A DNA stretch of 64,000 nucleotides from a candidate division TA06 bacterium. Lineage in GTDB: Bacteria > Hydrothermota > DG-26 > E44-bin18. Positions 36,575 through 45,741 of the stretch are shown piece after piece. The first letter of the stretch is position 1. Each line of letters opens with the position of its first letter. A program made the position numbers and the translations under genes. The DNA lies in NCBI GenBank assembly GCA_004376575.1, contig SOJN01000010.1, forward strand, positions 1-64,000. Reading direction: 5' to 3'. Below the pieces are notes generated by a model. That model was given only the letters and a program-made list of their open reading frames with translations. It made no database searches and was not told where the DNA came from.

Positions 36575-37906
36575 ATGGCAAGGATCAGGATAACTAGAAG
36601 GGAATTCCTAAGAAACCTGACTCTGGGGGCTGGGGCTACCGTTGTTGGACAGAGTCTCGTGGGTAGAAGTATCAAGAGCGCCCTGGCAAGAGATGTGGCG
36701 AGCCCGGTCGTTGTGGTCAAGGATCCAACAGCCACAGACTATCCAACCATCAACGAGCCTGTGGTGCAGGCGATGATGGATGCAGGGATAAGAGCGCTTG
36801 GCAGAAATGAAGACCTGGGAGAAGCATGGAAAACTTTCTTTCCCCGTGTTGACGAGACTAGTGTCATCTCGATAAAGGTAAATTGTTTCCTCACCCTCTG
36901 TAGCCATCCTCAAGTCGCGAATACAATCATAAATGGCCTGACACAAATGGACTTCGGTGGTACTCCATTCCCGGAGAACAATATCATCATTTGGGACAAC
37001 AGGGACGACCGGCTCATCAACGGTGGTTACACAATAAACGATGGACCAACTGGCGCAAGATGCTTCGGCACAAACCACTCTGGGGCAGGATATGACTACA
37101 GTTATGATATGGATATCAACGGCGTGATCAGCCATCCAAGTAGGATTATGAAGGATATATGTGATTACATGATAAATCTTGCCGTCCCAAAGGACCACTC
37201 AATTGCGGGTATCACTCTGTGCATGAAGAACCACTACGGGTCTATCAACAACCCGGGCTCGCTACACTCAGGTAGGTGTAATCCATACGCCCCCATACTG
37301 AATCAGCTCATCAGAGACCAATTGAACAGAAGAGAGGGCATCTTCATCATCGATGGTATGTTCGGCATATACACCGGAGGCCCAGGAGGAGCGCCACAGT
37401 TCATCTGGAATGGTCTCATAATGTCAAATGATCCAGTCGCGTGTGACTTCGAAGGGAAAGTTGCCATAGATTTTGAACGGCACAAGCGCGGCATGAATCC
37501 AACCAATGCACCAATGATCGATACTGCAAAAGATTTGGGAGTTGGAACCTATGACGAGAACAGGCGAGAAGTACGTCTTATCGAGAGTCCGAGTTTCAAG
37601 ATGATGGGTTTAATTCCGTCCGATCCTGTTCTTGGCCTGTATCGCAGCAAACCAAATCCATGCAGGTATCATACGAAGATAGGGTTTTCACTGATAGAAT
37701 CTGCTCACGTTGACCTGGCCGTTTATGACCTCAAAGGAGCCAGGGTGACAACTCTCAAGAGCGGTCCACTCGATGATGGAGCATACACCGTTGAGTGGGA
37801 CTTGAGAGACAGGAAGGGTCACAAGGTTCCAGCAGGCAACTATTTCTACAAGCTTACACTGGACAACGGATTTACAAGAAGTGAAAGGATGGTGGTGCTG
37901 AAGTGA
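36575..37906 (+). CDS. Tat-exported DUF362 protein with C-terminal sorting domain
   Basis: A 443-residue exported protein. A Tat signal (TRREFLRNLTLGAGA, twin Arg 8-9) precedes a DUF362-like domain (ISIKVNCFLT, HPSRIM, GITLCMKNHYGS, MSNDPVACDFEGKVAI). The last ~80 residues are a sorting domain (SKPNPCRYHTKIGF to ERMVVLK). Function is unknown; Tat export normally implies folding, often with a cofactor, before translocation. It has four following codependent genes' first position: the next start lies in its stop (GTGA). Tat export plus a type-A-like surface domain on one protein is unusual. Confidence 0.82.
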   Translation: MARIRITRREFLRNLTLGAGATVVGQSLVGRSIKSALARDVASPVVVVKDPTATDYPTINEPVVQAMMDAGIRALGRNEDLGEAWKTFFPRVDETSVISIKVNCFLTLCSHPQVANTIINGLTQMDFGGTPFPENNIIIWDNRDDRLINGGYTINDGPTGARCFGTNHSGAGYDYSYDMDINGVISHPSRIMKDICDYMINLAVPKDHSIAGITLCMKNHYGSINNPGSLHSGRCNPYAPILNQLIRDQLNRREGIFIIDGMFGIYTGGPGGAPQFIWNGLIMSNDPVACDFEGKVAIDFERHKRGMNPTNAPMIDTAKDLGVGTYDENRREVRLIESPSFKMMGLIPSDPVLGLYRSKPNPCRYHTKIGFSLIESAHVDLAVYDLKGARVTTLKSGPLDDGAYTVEWDLRDRKGHKVPAGNYFYKLTLDNGFTRSERMVVLK

Positions 37907-38499
37907 AGATTGCGTCAAGAATTCTTCTTGGACTTGCTCTTCTCTGTCTGGTTTCGGCCTTCTCCTGCTCCAGGAACGAAAATGGGGGTGGTGGAGGCGG
38001 CGCCGTGTTCCCCTGGTATTTCCTCCCGGGTGATAATGAGATAAGCGGGTGGGCTTGGGACGGTTCGTATGAAACTGCAACGACAACACAGGAGCTCTGG
38101 GCCTGGATAGATGGTGCGGGCCAGGTTTTCATTGACCATGGTTTCTCATCTTGTGCCAGGCAAATATACAAGGGCTCGTTGTCCGGTTCCGAAGTAAAGA
38201 TCGAATATCTTTACATATACGACCAGACAACTGATTCCAATGCCTACGGTGTTTATCATGACCCCGGATCAGGTACGGGTACCCCCTGGACTGACGACCC
38301 TGCGGGAACTGAGGCCAGAATAAACGACTTTGGGATAGACACCTATGTTATCGATTTTTGGCAGTCAAAATACTTCGTGACCATCACCATTTGGGACAAG
38401 AGCAGTGAGGCTCTGGATGTCATAAAGCTATTCAGCCATAACATATCTGACAAAATGCCGGGTAGCTCAACCACTACCAGGCTCCCTTCTGAAGGATGA
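37903..38499 (+). CDS. DUF6599-like lipoprotein
   Basis: A 198-residue predicted lipoprotein: signal peptide with lipobox ending SAFSC (Cys22), then a glycine-rich linker and a domain resembling DUF6599 (ISGWAWDGSYET, ELWAWIDGAGQVFIDHGF, IEYLYIYDQTTDSNAYGVYH, IDFWQSKYFVTITIW). Function unknown. GTG start overlapping the previous stop, and its stop overlaps the next ATG, so it is translationally coupled on both sides to DUF362 genes. Confidence 0.78.
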   Translation: MKIASRILLGLALLCLVSAFSCSRNENGGGGGGAVFPWYFLPGDNEISGWAWDGSYETATTTQELWAWIDGAGQVFIDHGFSSCARQIYKGSLSGSEVKIEYLYIYDQTTDSNAYGVYHDPGSGTGTPWTDDPAGTEARINDFGIDTYVIDFWQSKYFVTITIWDKSSEALDVIKLFSHNISDKMPGSSTTTRLPSEG

Positions 38500-39431
38500 G
38501 CAAAGGAATATCAAGAAGGGAATTTCTGAACAGGTGCTACGGCCTTGGTGTGGCCGTGGGTTTGGTTTCTCTTCTTCCCAGTATAGAATCCCTTTCTGCC
38601 GGGGAAGATGCAAAGATAGACCTTGCGGTTGTGAACGGTGACCCACAACCTGCAGTCAATAAAGCAGTTGAACTCCTTGGCGGAATCTCGTCCTTTGTCA
38701 GGCCAGGAGATAGGGTTCTGGTGAAGCCGAACATGTCGTTCGCCAACCCGCCCAACTGGGGGAGTACAACCGACCCGAGGGTGGTGAGGGCTGTGTCTCT
38801 ACTCTGTCTGGCGGCGGGAGCCAAGAAAGTGGTGATCATGGATCATACTCTGCGGGCTGCCGAGGCCTGTTTGAAAGAATCTGGGATAAAGGATGCGGTC
38901 TCTGATCTCGATAAGGTCGCTGTTGTGACTGCAAACACTGAGAGATTCTTCACCGATGCTGAGGTACCTGATGGTGATGCATTGAAAACAGTGGCTGTGG
39001 TTAAGCAGCTTGGAAAAAGCGAGTGTTTCATCAATCTGCCGTGTGCAAAGTCGCACGCAGCAACCGGAGTGAGCTTCGGCATGAAGAATCTTATGGGCCT
39101 TGTATGGGACAGGCAGTACTTCCACGAAAGGACAGACCTGAACAAGGCCATTGCTGAACTTGCCGCTCTGATAAAGCCTGACCTTACAATACTGGATGCA
39201 ACCAGAGCGCTCTTGAATGGTGGGCCTGGAGGGCCAGGAAAGGTGAAGGAGCTTTCCACCATTGTCGCGGGCACGGACCAGGTGGCTGTGGACAGCTATG
39301 GCACATCACTTGCCCCGTGGTATGGGCAGACCTTTACCGGAAAGCAGGTTCGGCACATAATCGAGGCGTACAATCTGGGCCTCGGTGAAATAGACTTAGA
39401 AAAACTGAGGGTAAAGAGGGTGAGTGTTTGA
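38496..39431 (+). CDS. Tat-exported DUF362 protein
   Basis: A 311-residue exported DUF362 protein. Tat signal ISRREFLNRCYGLG; DUF362 motifs VLVKPNMSF, TTDPRVVRAV, INLPCAKSHAATG, GMKNLMGLVWD and GTDQVAVDSYG. It lacks ferredoxin motifs, unlike the cytoplasmic homologue at 12230, and would take electrons from a partner, plausibly the membrane iron-sulfur protein encoded next (TTGA overlap). Confidence 0.85.
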   Translation: MSKGISRREFLNRCYGLGVAVGLVSLLPSIESLSAGEDAKIDLAVVNGDPQPAVNKAVELLGGISSFVRPGDRVLVKPNMSFANPPNWGSTTDPRVVRAVSLLCLAAGAKKVVIMDHTLRAAEACLKESGIKDAVSDLDKVAVVTANTERFFTDAEVPDGDALKTVAVVKQLGKSECFINLPCAKSHAATGVSFGMKNLMGLVWDRQYFHERTDLNKAIAELAALIKPDLTILDATRALLNGGPGGPGKVKELSTIVAGTDQVAVDSYGTSLAPWYGQTFTGKQVRHIIEAYNLGLGEIDLEKLRVKRVSV

Positions 39432-41068
39432 GCGAAGAGCCGGTCATCATATCTGGCCCTTCCAGGGTGAGGGGGACAATTCAGATAGTCTTCCTCGTTT
39501 TTTTTCTGCTTCTTTTCATTTTCACGTTGTTCCCACTGCAAGAATGGGTTCCCCCCGTAGACATTCTACTCAGAATTGATCCAGTCGCGGCACTTGGTTC
39601 GCTGATAGCAACAAGAACCTGGGTATACCGGATGTTCTTTTCTATTCCACTTATAGCGCTCACCCTGTTTCTGGGAAAGTTCTTCTGTGGATACGTGTGT
39701 CCGACCGGGACCTCAATCGACCTCTGGAGAAGGCACGTGCTGCGAAGATATCATGACGGTCTTCCCCGGAAAGACCTCACCAGATGGAAGTACTATACTC
39801 TCTTTCTGATCCTGACCAGTGCAGTCTTCGGATATTCTCTCATCTGGCTGCTCGATCCATTATCCATCTTTGTAAGATTCCTGACCCTGGCAGTGTACCC
39901 TGCCGTCGTTTTCATTCTTGATGGAGCTCTTGCCTTAATCAGTCCTGCAGCCGATAAACTGGACATCACGTCCCTGGCATATAAATCTATTTTCCAACCC
40001 TCGTTTCAAGGCGCGCTTGCCATACTTGCAGTATTCGGCACAATCCTGATGCTTGAGCTTGTCCAGAGGCGTTTCTGGTGCAGAAACCTGTGTCCTCTCG
40101 GAGCATTTCTGGCTCTTCTTTCCCGGTTCAGCCTGTTCAGGAGGCACGTACCATATGATTGCACAGAGTGCGGAGAGTGTGAAGAGGTCTGTCCGATGGG
40201 GGCCATATACGAAGGAGGAAAGAAGAACGTTCCTGCTGACTGCATAGAGTGCTACACGTGTGCCTCAGTCTGTCCAGCAGGAGAGATATCTATAGTTGCT
40301 GGCAGACCGGCCGGGCCATACAGTGTGGACATTCAAAGGAGAAGGGTGCTCGGGTCGCTGGGTCTGGGATTTGTTGCTGCTTCCATGTTCAGAATGGACG
40401 CGCTTAGGGTGAGCAGGAATCACAACTTCATAAGACCACCAGGGTCAGTTCCAGAGGACCTCCTTTTGTCAAGATGCTACCGGTGTGGAGAATGCATGAA
40501 GGTCTGTGTCACAGGAGGTATTCAACCGGCAATTCTGGAGGCGGGCATAAGTGGGCTTTGGACACCTCTTCTCGTTTCGAGGATTGGTGGCTGCGAGAAG
40601 ACGTGCAACCTGTGCGGTCAGGTCTGCCCGTCCGGTGCGATCAGATCCCTCTATCTAACAGAGAAGACCTTTGTCAAAATGGGAACCGCCACCATAGACA
40701 GAACAAGATGCATTGCGTGGGAACAACAGAAGCTCTGTCTCATATGTGATGAGATATGCCCATTTGCCGCCATAGATTTTAAGCTTGTTGCTGATGCCGA
40801 AGGCGAATCGAAAAGGCCATTTATCAACGAAGAGGTCTGTACGGGCTGCGGCCTGTGTGAGCAGAAATGTCCAGTTGAGGGCACATCGGCGATAGTGGTG
40901 AGTCCCATAGGGGAGGAGAGGCTCATTGCCGGGAGTTATGTGAGTAATCAGAAGATCGAAGCCAGAAGAAAGGCCATTGAGGGCAGGACTCCAATCGAGC
41001 AGTTGAAAGAAGAAGAGAGAAGGCGGAGAGGGGAAAAGGAACTTCCTAAAGGATTCATTATTCAATAG
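39428..41068 (+). CDS. NapH/NapG-like membrane polyferredoxin fusion
   Basis: A 546-residue protein. The N-terminal half is a NapH/NosR-type module: about five membrane segments, CGYVCPTGTSIDLWRR and WCRNLCPLGAFLALL, then two clusters CTECGECEEVCP and CIECYTCASVCP. Then an internal twin-arginine-like stretch (QRRRVLGSLGLGFVAASMF) leads into a NapG-like ferredoxin part with CYRCGECMKVC, CNLCGQVCP, CLICDEICP and CTGCGLCEQKCP. This looks like a fusion of napH- and napG-type genes that retained the second protein's signal. It is expected to carry electrons from quinol or the cytosol to the exported DUF362 proteins. TTG start in the previous stop. Confidence 0.85.
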   Translation: MSEEPVIISGPSRVRGTIQIVFLVFFLLLFIFTLFPLQEWVPPVDILLRIDPVAALGSLIATRTWVYRMFFSIPLIALTLFLGKFFCGYVCPTGTSIDLWRRHVLRRYHDGLPRKDLTRWKYYTLFLILTSAVFGYSLIWLLDPLSIFVRFLTLAVYPAVVFILDGALALISPAADKLDITSLAYKSIFQPSFQGALAILAVFGTILMLELVQRRFWCRNLCPLGAFLALLSRFSLFRRHVPYDCTECGECEEVCPMGAIYEGGKKNVPADCIECYTCASVCPAGEISIVAGRPAGPYSVDIQRRRVLGSLGLGFVAASMFRMDALRVSRNHNFIRPPGSVPEDLLLSRCYRCGECMKVCVTGGIQPAILEAGISGLWTPLLVSRIGGCEKTCNLCGQVCPSGAIRSLYLTEKTFVKMGTATIDRTRCIAWEQQKLCLICDEICPFAAIDFKLVADAEGESKRPFINEEVCTGCGLCEQKCPVEGTSAIVVSPIGEERLIAGSYVSNQKIEARRKAIEGRTPIEQLKEEERRRRGEKELPKGFIIQ

Positions 41069-41156
41069 CCAGATCGTCGGTACCAGGTTTTATCCTCCGA
41101 ATACTCGAAGGACCTTCGTCATTTTTGCATTTTGGAGATTTGGGTTAATCCATTGC

Positions 41157-41258
41157 AACCACAGATTTCACAGATTCTCACAAGATTATTCTTCTGGGTA
41201 GGGTTCAGCCATGAGGATGCGTTTGAAATCTGTGGTAATCTTGTGTAATCTTGTGGTT
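41157..41258. repeat. CCACAGATT inverted repeat
   Basis: AACCACAGATTTCACAGATT at the left and AATCTTGTGTAATCTTGTGG at the right can pair imperfectly across ~60 bp. The same family precedes both tRNA-Pro genes and pgk. Confidence 0.7.
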
Positions 41259-41288
41259 ACAGAATTTTTCTCATTTTCAGCCTTGGTG

Positions 41289-44200
41289 ATGAAAAGACTC
41301 TTCCTATCTTTACTTCTACCGGCAATAGTGAGCCTTCTAATGGGGAACCCAGCCGTCTCTCAAGAGGTGAGCATCGGCAATCGGAGGACATTCCCCTGGA
41401 TAAGCCACGAAAGCAAAACCTACTTCGGCATGCAAACGGGCCTCCTTGTCTATGACCACCTCTCAGATGTGTGGAATGCTACCTACGTGGGGGAGGATGC
41501 AGCCTCGAATAGGATAAATGTTCTGGGTATGGATGAGGATATCCTCTGGGTAGGTACGAATGGCGGTGTCGCGAATTCAGATGTCAGGCTCGGGGATTGG
41601 ATAACCTATGATATGGAGGGAGGGCTACCTTCAGACACTGTGTTGTCTCTAGGTTTTGAAGAAGACTACGCATGGGTAGGCACTCCGGATGGTGTGGCAA
41701 GGTTCGATAAACTGACTGAAGAGTGGGATGTCTACGACACCACCAACGGCCTCTCTTCAAACATGGTGAACGACATCATAGTCCGTACGGGTAGACTATG
41801 GTTGTGCACAGACAAGGGAGTATCGGAATACGATACAGAATACGAAGTCTGGAGAGTACACGTAGATGAGGCTCCCGCGCTTGGCGGACCGATTGAGAGG
41901 GTTCATGCGTCTAAAGGAGTTCTCTGGTTCTTTGGTGAAAGAGGTGTTTGCAGGTATGATGAAAACACCCGTTTCTGGTCTGAGTACAGCAAGGACAGAT
42001 GGAAGCCAGAGAGCGTCCCGGATCAGATAGTCGCTGAAGGTGATTCACTCTGGCTCGTGGCAAGCGGCAAGATATTTCTTTTCGACCCATCCGTTGATGT
42101 TGTATCAGAGTTCGAATACAGTTCTGACCTTGGCAAGAAAGAAGTAAGGTATATGAGTGTGACATCCAGTGAGATACGAGTCGCCACTGACAAGGATGTT
42201 GCCAGCTTTCGCAGGGGAAGCAAGATATGGAAATTCTATGGACCTGCGCAGGGACTCGCATCGCAGGACTTCCTGACCACAGTCAAATCCTTCAACTTTG
42301 ACTTCGCGTGCGGGGGTGACGGCTCAATCAGCTATCAAAAGTGGGGTGAGGGTAAATGGTATGAGAGAGAACCACTCAAGCCGATAGAGGAGGAAGTATC
42401 GGCCAGGTTGAAGCTTACCAGTGATGAACGGGGGACAGGGGTGATCCTCCCTCATGACAACTCCCTGCTTCTCAAAGGGAGCACAACGTGGAACTTCGAG
42501 CGCAGTATGTGCAACTGGTTTGACCCTGAGGGTAGGTCAGATTTGACCCTGTCCGGGAGCATAACAGGGGAGAGATCCCTTTCGGGCAGATATGATGATA
42601 CAGACTTTGAAAAAACGGTCTATGGGCTCACTTTTCGTGGTGCGCAGAAAGACCTACTCAGGAAAGTGAGCTTTGGTCATGGCAGGAGTGAGTTTGGTCG
42701 AGACAAACTGGTAAGGTCACTCGACATATTTGGTGTGTTTGCTGAGGTTGGCTATGGCGAGAAAACGGGAAGGGCGAAGAGACTGGGGTTGTCCGCGACG
42801 ACAGGCGAAAGAAGGAGTGGATTCGATTCAGACTTTTTTGTAGGGATAAGAAAAGGATTCGACAGTAGCATAGATGACGTAGATTATGTGGAAAGACGTT
42901 ACTTCTTAATTGACACAGCCGGCATGTGGCTCCCTGTTGTCCATGGTTCAGACGAGGTCTTTCTGGACGACCGATACAGCGGGAACAATAACGCTAACAC
43001 CTTCCTGGATACCATGATAGGTGGGATAGTCGGTGATTTTGATAGGCTATATCCTGTCTTGGACTACGCTCTTGACAATATCAATGGAATACTTGATTTT
43101 CGGTATCCAGTTGATTCGCTGCATGTTCTGGCAGTTAGCCTCAGATCGTCAGTCGGGAAGCGGGAGATTATCGTTCAATCCGATTCAGTCCGCGGGTTCG
43201 CTCAAGTGAACAGATATTCTCTGCCAAGAAGTATGATCCCGACGAGTGTGTCTATGTCGATTGTTGATACTTCAGGGGTTGTTCATCCTCTGTCTGAATT
43301 CGGTTTGGACGAGGATATGGATGGCCGAGTCGACCCAGAGTATGTTGATTTCAAAAATGGTCTCTTGGTTTTCCCAGAACGAAGGCCGTTTCCTGAAGAG
43401 GTTTATACATCAGACGTACATATCTACACGATTCATATCCAGCACGAGACGTTTTTGCCAACTTATGGGCTTTCTCACCGCCGCATTGTAAGGCCTTCGG
43501 AGACCGTCAGGCTTGATGGGGCCTTTCTTGAAAGGGGGAATGACTACATTCTCGATTATACGTCAGGCACTTTGATCATTTTGAAGGACGAACTAATAGG
43601 GGATAGGACACAGGTCGATGTGACATATGAGTATGAGAGGGATTCAGATGAGCAGTTGAACATGGTTGAAGTGAAGGTCAATCCGAATGACGCTTTCAGA
43701 GGTGTGATCAGAGGGATTAGGTTTGATGATGATGAGATGAGCCTTGAAGCCTCAGACATGGTTCATGGGTCAATGGAGATCAGAACGAGGACACTAGGAA
43801 TGGATTTTCGCGTCCCTGTTGAGCTGGCAAAAGGCGTTGATGACAGTCTTGACGGAATAGGACAGAAGTACTCTGTGTATGCCAGCGGCAAGAGTCTCAG
43901 AGCCAACGCATCATACGAATCCTACGGTGACGACTTTGTCTCGTTTGCACCTGAAAGGGGTAGGCTGGGGATGGTGAAAGACGCATACGGGGTCGCAGCC
44001 CAATATGACTTCTTTGATTGGCTTGTTGGGGGCGTCGACTGGGGCCGCCAGGCTTTCAGACCTGACAGTGGTGAATTCGAGCCTGTCTGGACCAACGCCC
44101 TTGCTTCTTTCATCTTCAGCAAACCGAGGCTCCCTGCGTTCGGCCTCAAAATGGCAACGAACACCACGGCGTTAGACTCTATTGATGAGAGAATGAGACA

Positions 44201-45359
44201 GGTAGGTTCAGAAATCAGCTACAACATAAGTGAAGAAGAGCTCCCGGGCTTGCCTGTCAAATCCCTGAATCTCAGTTCTAGTTTTGTGAGGACCTGGTGG
44301 GACGAGACACCAGGAGACAGTTCCGGGATATATGATGGGGGTTCTTTCATGCTTCTTTCGACGCTCTTCCGAGGGGTCTCGGTGGGCGCGGAATACTTAC
44401 ACAGGTTCGGAAAGCAGGATTCTGTCGGCAGAACAACTTCCTACCAGACTTCAGGGAGCGGCGAAGTCCGGCTAAGTGGAAATATCGACAGAATTCCCGG
44501 GCTGTCCTTCTATGGGAAGACTGAGAGGGAGACGAAAGAGGATCCGTATACTGGTGCGTCAGGAAGGAGGGATGGTGATTATGACTGGAGAGACTATGCA
44601 AGGATTGGCGTCTATCCCGGCGTCTGGTATGGTCGTCTTTCTTTAATCGATTTCGAATACGAAATCTCGAAGCACTTGTCTGCCCATCTGAGGGACGCAT
44701 CAGGGCCGCTTTCCATAAGACATAGGTTTCTGGAGGCACCGAACGACTTGCTCGACAACAGATATGAGTCAAAGACTGAGGATTTCGACGGCCGGATAAG
44801 ACCTCATGTGACTCTATTGTTAGACTTTAGCTATCAGAAAACACGAGAGATGTCACGCGTACTTGATTCCTTCAACGGAACAGAAAGAGACAGGTATGAG
44901 GGGAAGGCTGAATACATTCCCAGGTATCGTTCGACTTTCACCCTGCAACACGGCCAGACACGCGATAGATACAGTCCCCTCTCGAGCAGGATTGATTACT
45001 CTTCCAGCGCATGGTGGGAGGAGAGATGGACATACTGGGTGTTTACAAAGACGGGCTTCTCCCATTGGTATGCCAAGAATTGGGAAGGTTCCATTGGCAG
45101 TGCACAATCATCATTGAATCCGCAATTGAGTGCGACATTCCGAGCAAAGAAGTTTCCGTTGCTGGGGAATGTTGAGTTGAGCAGTGACTTGGGACTCAGG
45201 CGCAGCACCAACGATTCATCGGTTACTATGCAGTACGCTGGCGGCTTCCAGTTAGACATCAAACCGATACACCTGCTGAGGCTGAAGACAAAACTGGATC
45301 TCGGATACGTTGATGGACTGTCGACCAATCTGGTCATAACTGTAACGGGTACATTCTAA
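41289..45359 (+). CDS. Large exported protein: N-terminal beta-propeller and predicted outer-membrane beta-barrel
   Basis: A 1356-residue protein, function unknown. I start at MKRLFLSLL, which begins a good signal peptide (cut near AVSQ); upstream in-frame codons lie in repeat DNA. Residues ~30-385 carry repeats like those of two-component-regulator propellers (ILWVGTNGGVANSD, YAWVGTPDGVARFD, RLWLCTDKGVSEYD). From ~470 the sequence is alternating and beta-rich, with a DYILDYTSGTLIIL...VDVTYEYER module, and ends in GTF with aromatic strands, as outer-membrane barrels do. No sorting domain. A surface assembly or secretion role is a guess. Confidence 0.7.
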   Translation: MKRLFLSLLLPAIVSLLMGNPAVSQEVSIGNRRTFPWISHESKTYFGMQTGLLVYDHLSDVWNATYVGEDAASNRINVLGMDEDILWVGTNGGVANSDVRLGDWITYDMEGGLPSDTVLSLGFEEDYAWVGTPDGVARFDKLTEEWDVYDTTNGLSSNMVNDIIVRTGRLWLCTDKGVSEYDTEYEVWRVHVDEAPALGGPIERVHASKGVLWFFGERGVCRYDENTRFWSEYSKDRWKPESVPDQIVAEGDSLWLVASGKIFLFDPSVDVVSEFEYSSDLGKKEVRYMSVTSSEIRVATDKDVASFRRGSKIWKFYGPAQGLASQDFLTTVKSFNFDFACGGDGSISYQKWGEGKWYEREPLKPIEEEVSARLKLTSDERGTGVILPHDNSLLLKGSTTWNFERSMCNWFDPEGRSDLTLSGSITGERSLSGRYDDTDFEKTVYGLTFRGAQKDLLRKVSFGHGRSEFGRDKLVRSLDIFGVFAEVGYGEKTGRAKRLGLSATTGERRSGFDSDFFVGIRKGFDSSIDDVDYVERRYFLIDTAGMWLPVVHGSDEVFLDDRYSGNNNANTFLDTMIGGIVGDFDRLYPVLDYALDNINGILDFRYPVDSLHVLAVSLRSSVGKREIIVQSDSVRGFAQVNRYSLPRSMIPTSVSMSIVDTSGVVHPLSEFGLDEDMDGRVDPEYVDFKNGLLVFPERRPFPEEVYTSDVHIYTIHIQHETFLPTYGLSHRRIVRPSETVRLDGAFLERGNDYILDYTSGTLIILKDELIGDRTQVDVTYEYERDSDEQLNMVEVKVNPNDAFRGVIRGIRFDDDEMSLEASDMVHGSMEIRTRTLGMDFRVPVELAKGVDDSLDGIGQKYSVYASGKSLRANASYESYGDDFVSFAPERGRLGMVKDAYGVAAQYDFFDWLVGGVDWGRQAFRPDSGEFEPVWTNALASFIFSKPRLPAFGLKMATNTTALDSIDERMRQVGSEISYNISEEELPGLPVKSLNLSSSFVRTWWDETPGDSSGIYDGGSFMLLSTLFRGVSVGAEYLHRFGKQDSVGRTTSYQTSGSGEVRLSGNIDRIPGLSFYGKTERETKEDPYTGASGRRDGDYDWRDYARIGVYPGVWYGRLSLIDFEYEISKHLSAHLRDASGPLSIRHRFLEAPNDLLDNRYESKTEDFDGRIRPHVTLLLDFSYQKTREMSRVLDSFNGTERDRYEGKAEYIPRYRSTFTLQHGQTRDRYSPLSSRIDYSSSAWWEERWTYWVFTKTGFSHWYAKNWEGSIGSAQSSLNPQLSATFRAKKFPLLGNVELSSDLGLRRSTNDSSVTMQYAGGFQLDIKPIHLLRLKTKLDLGYVDGLSTNLVITVTGTF

Positions 45360-45735
45360 CCCACATTCTTGGGAAGGACGAACGAAATAGGGTCACGCCA
45401 TCGGAGGAGAACGAAGAACGAAGGACCGCGGAAGTTATTAATTTCGCAATTTCGAAGGTGTGTGGCATGGTCGGGTGGAGTTTCGTAGTTTCGTATTTTG
45501 GGTTTGTTTCTTATTGCGCACATCCTTCCCATGTTATAAACTCTGTTTCCATCCCTTCCCGTTCTTGGGAAGGAGACCCGAGGGAAATTCTTAATTTCGT
45601 GTTTCTGGTTTTATTTTCGATTTTCCCTTCGACAAGCTCAGGATCTCTGACGAGCTTCTATTTTCGTCTTTCGTTTCTAGTAATCTCGTGTAATCTTGTG
45701 GTTACTGGTTTGTTTTCTAGTCTTAGGTGAGGAGG
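45360..45735. repeat. Repeat-rich spacer before pgk
   Basis: No gene. Holds half of an ATTTCG hairpin element (from 45383), an AATTTCGCAATTTCGAAGG block (about 45440), CTTCGACAAGCTCAGGATCT text (about 45628) and an AATCTCGTGTAATCTTGTGGTTA unit (about 45680). No obvious pgk promoter boxes. Confidence 0.65.
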
Positions 45736-45741
45736 TTGTGA

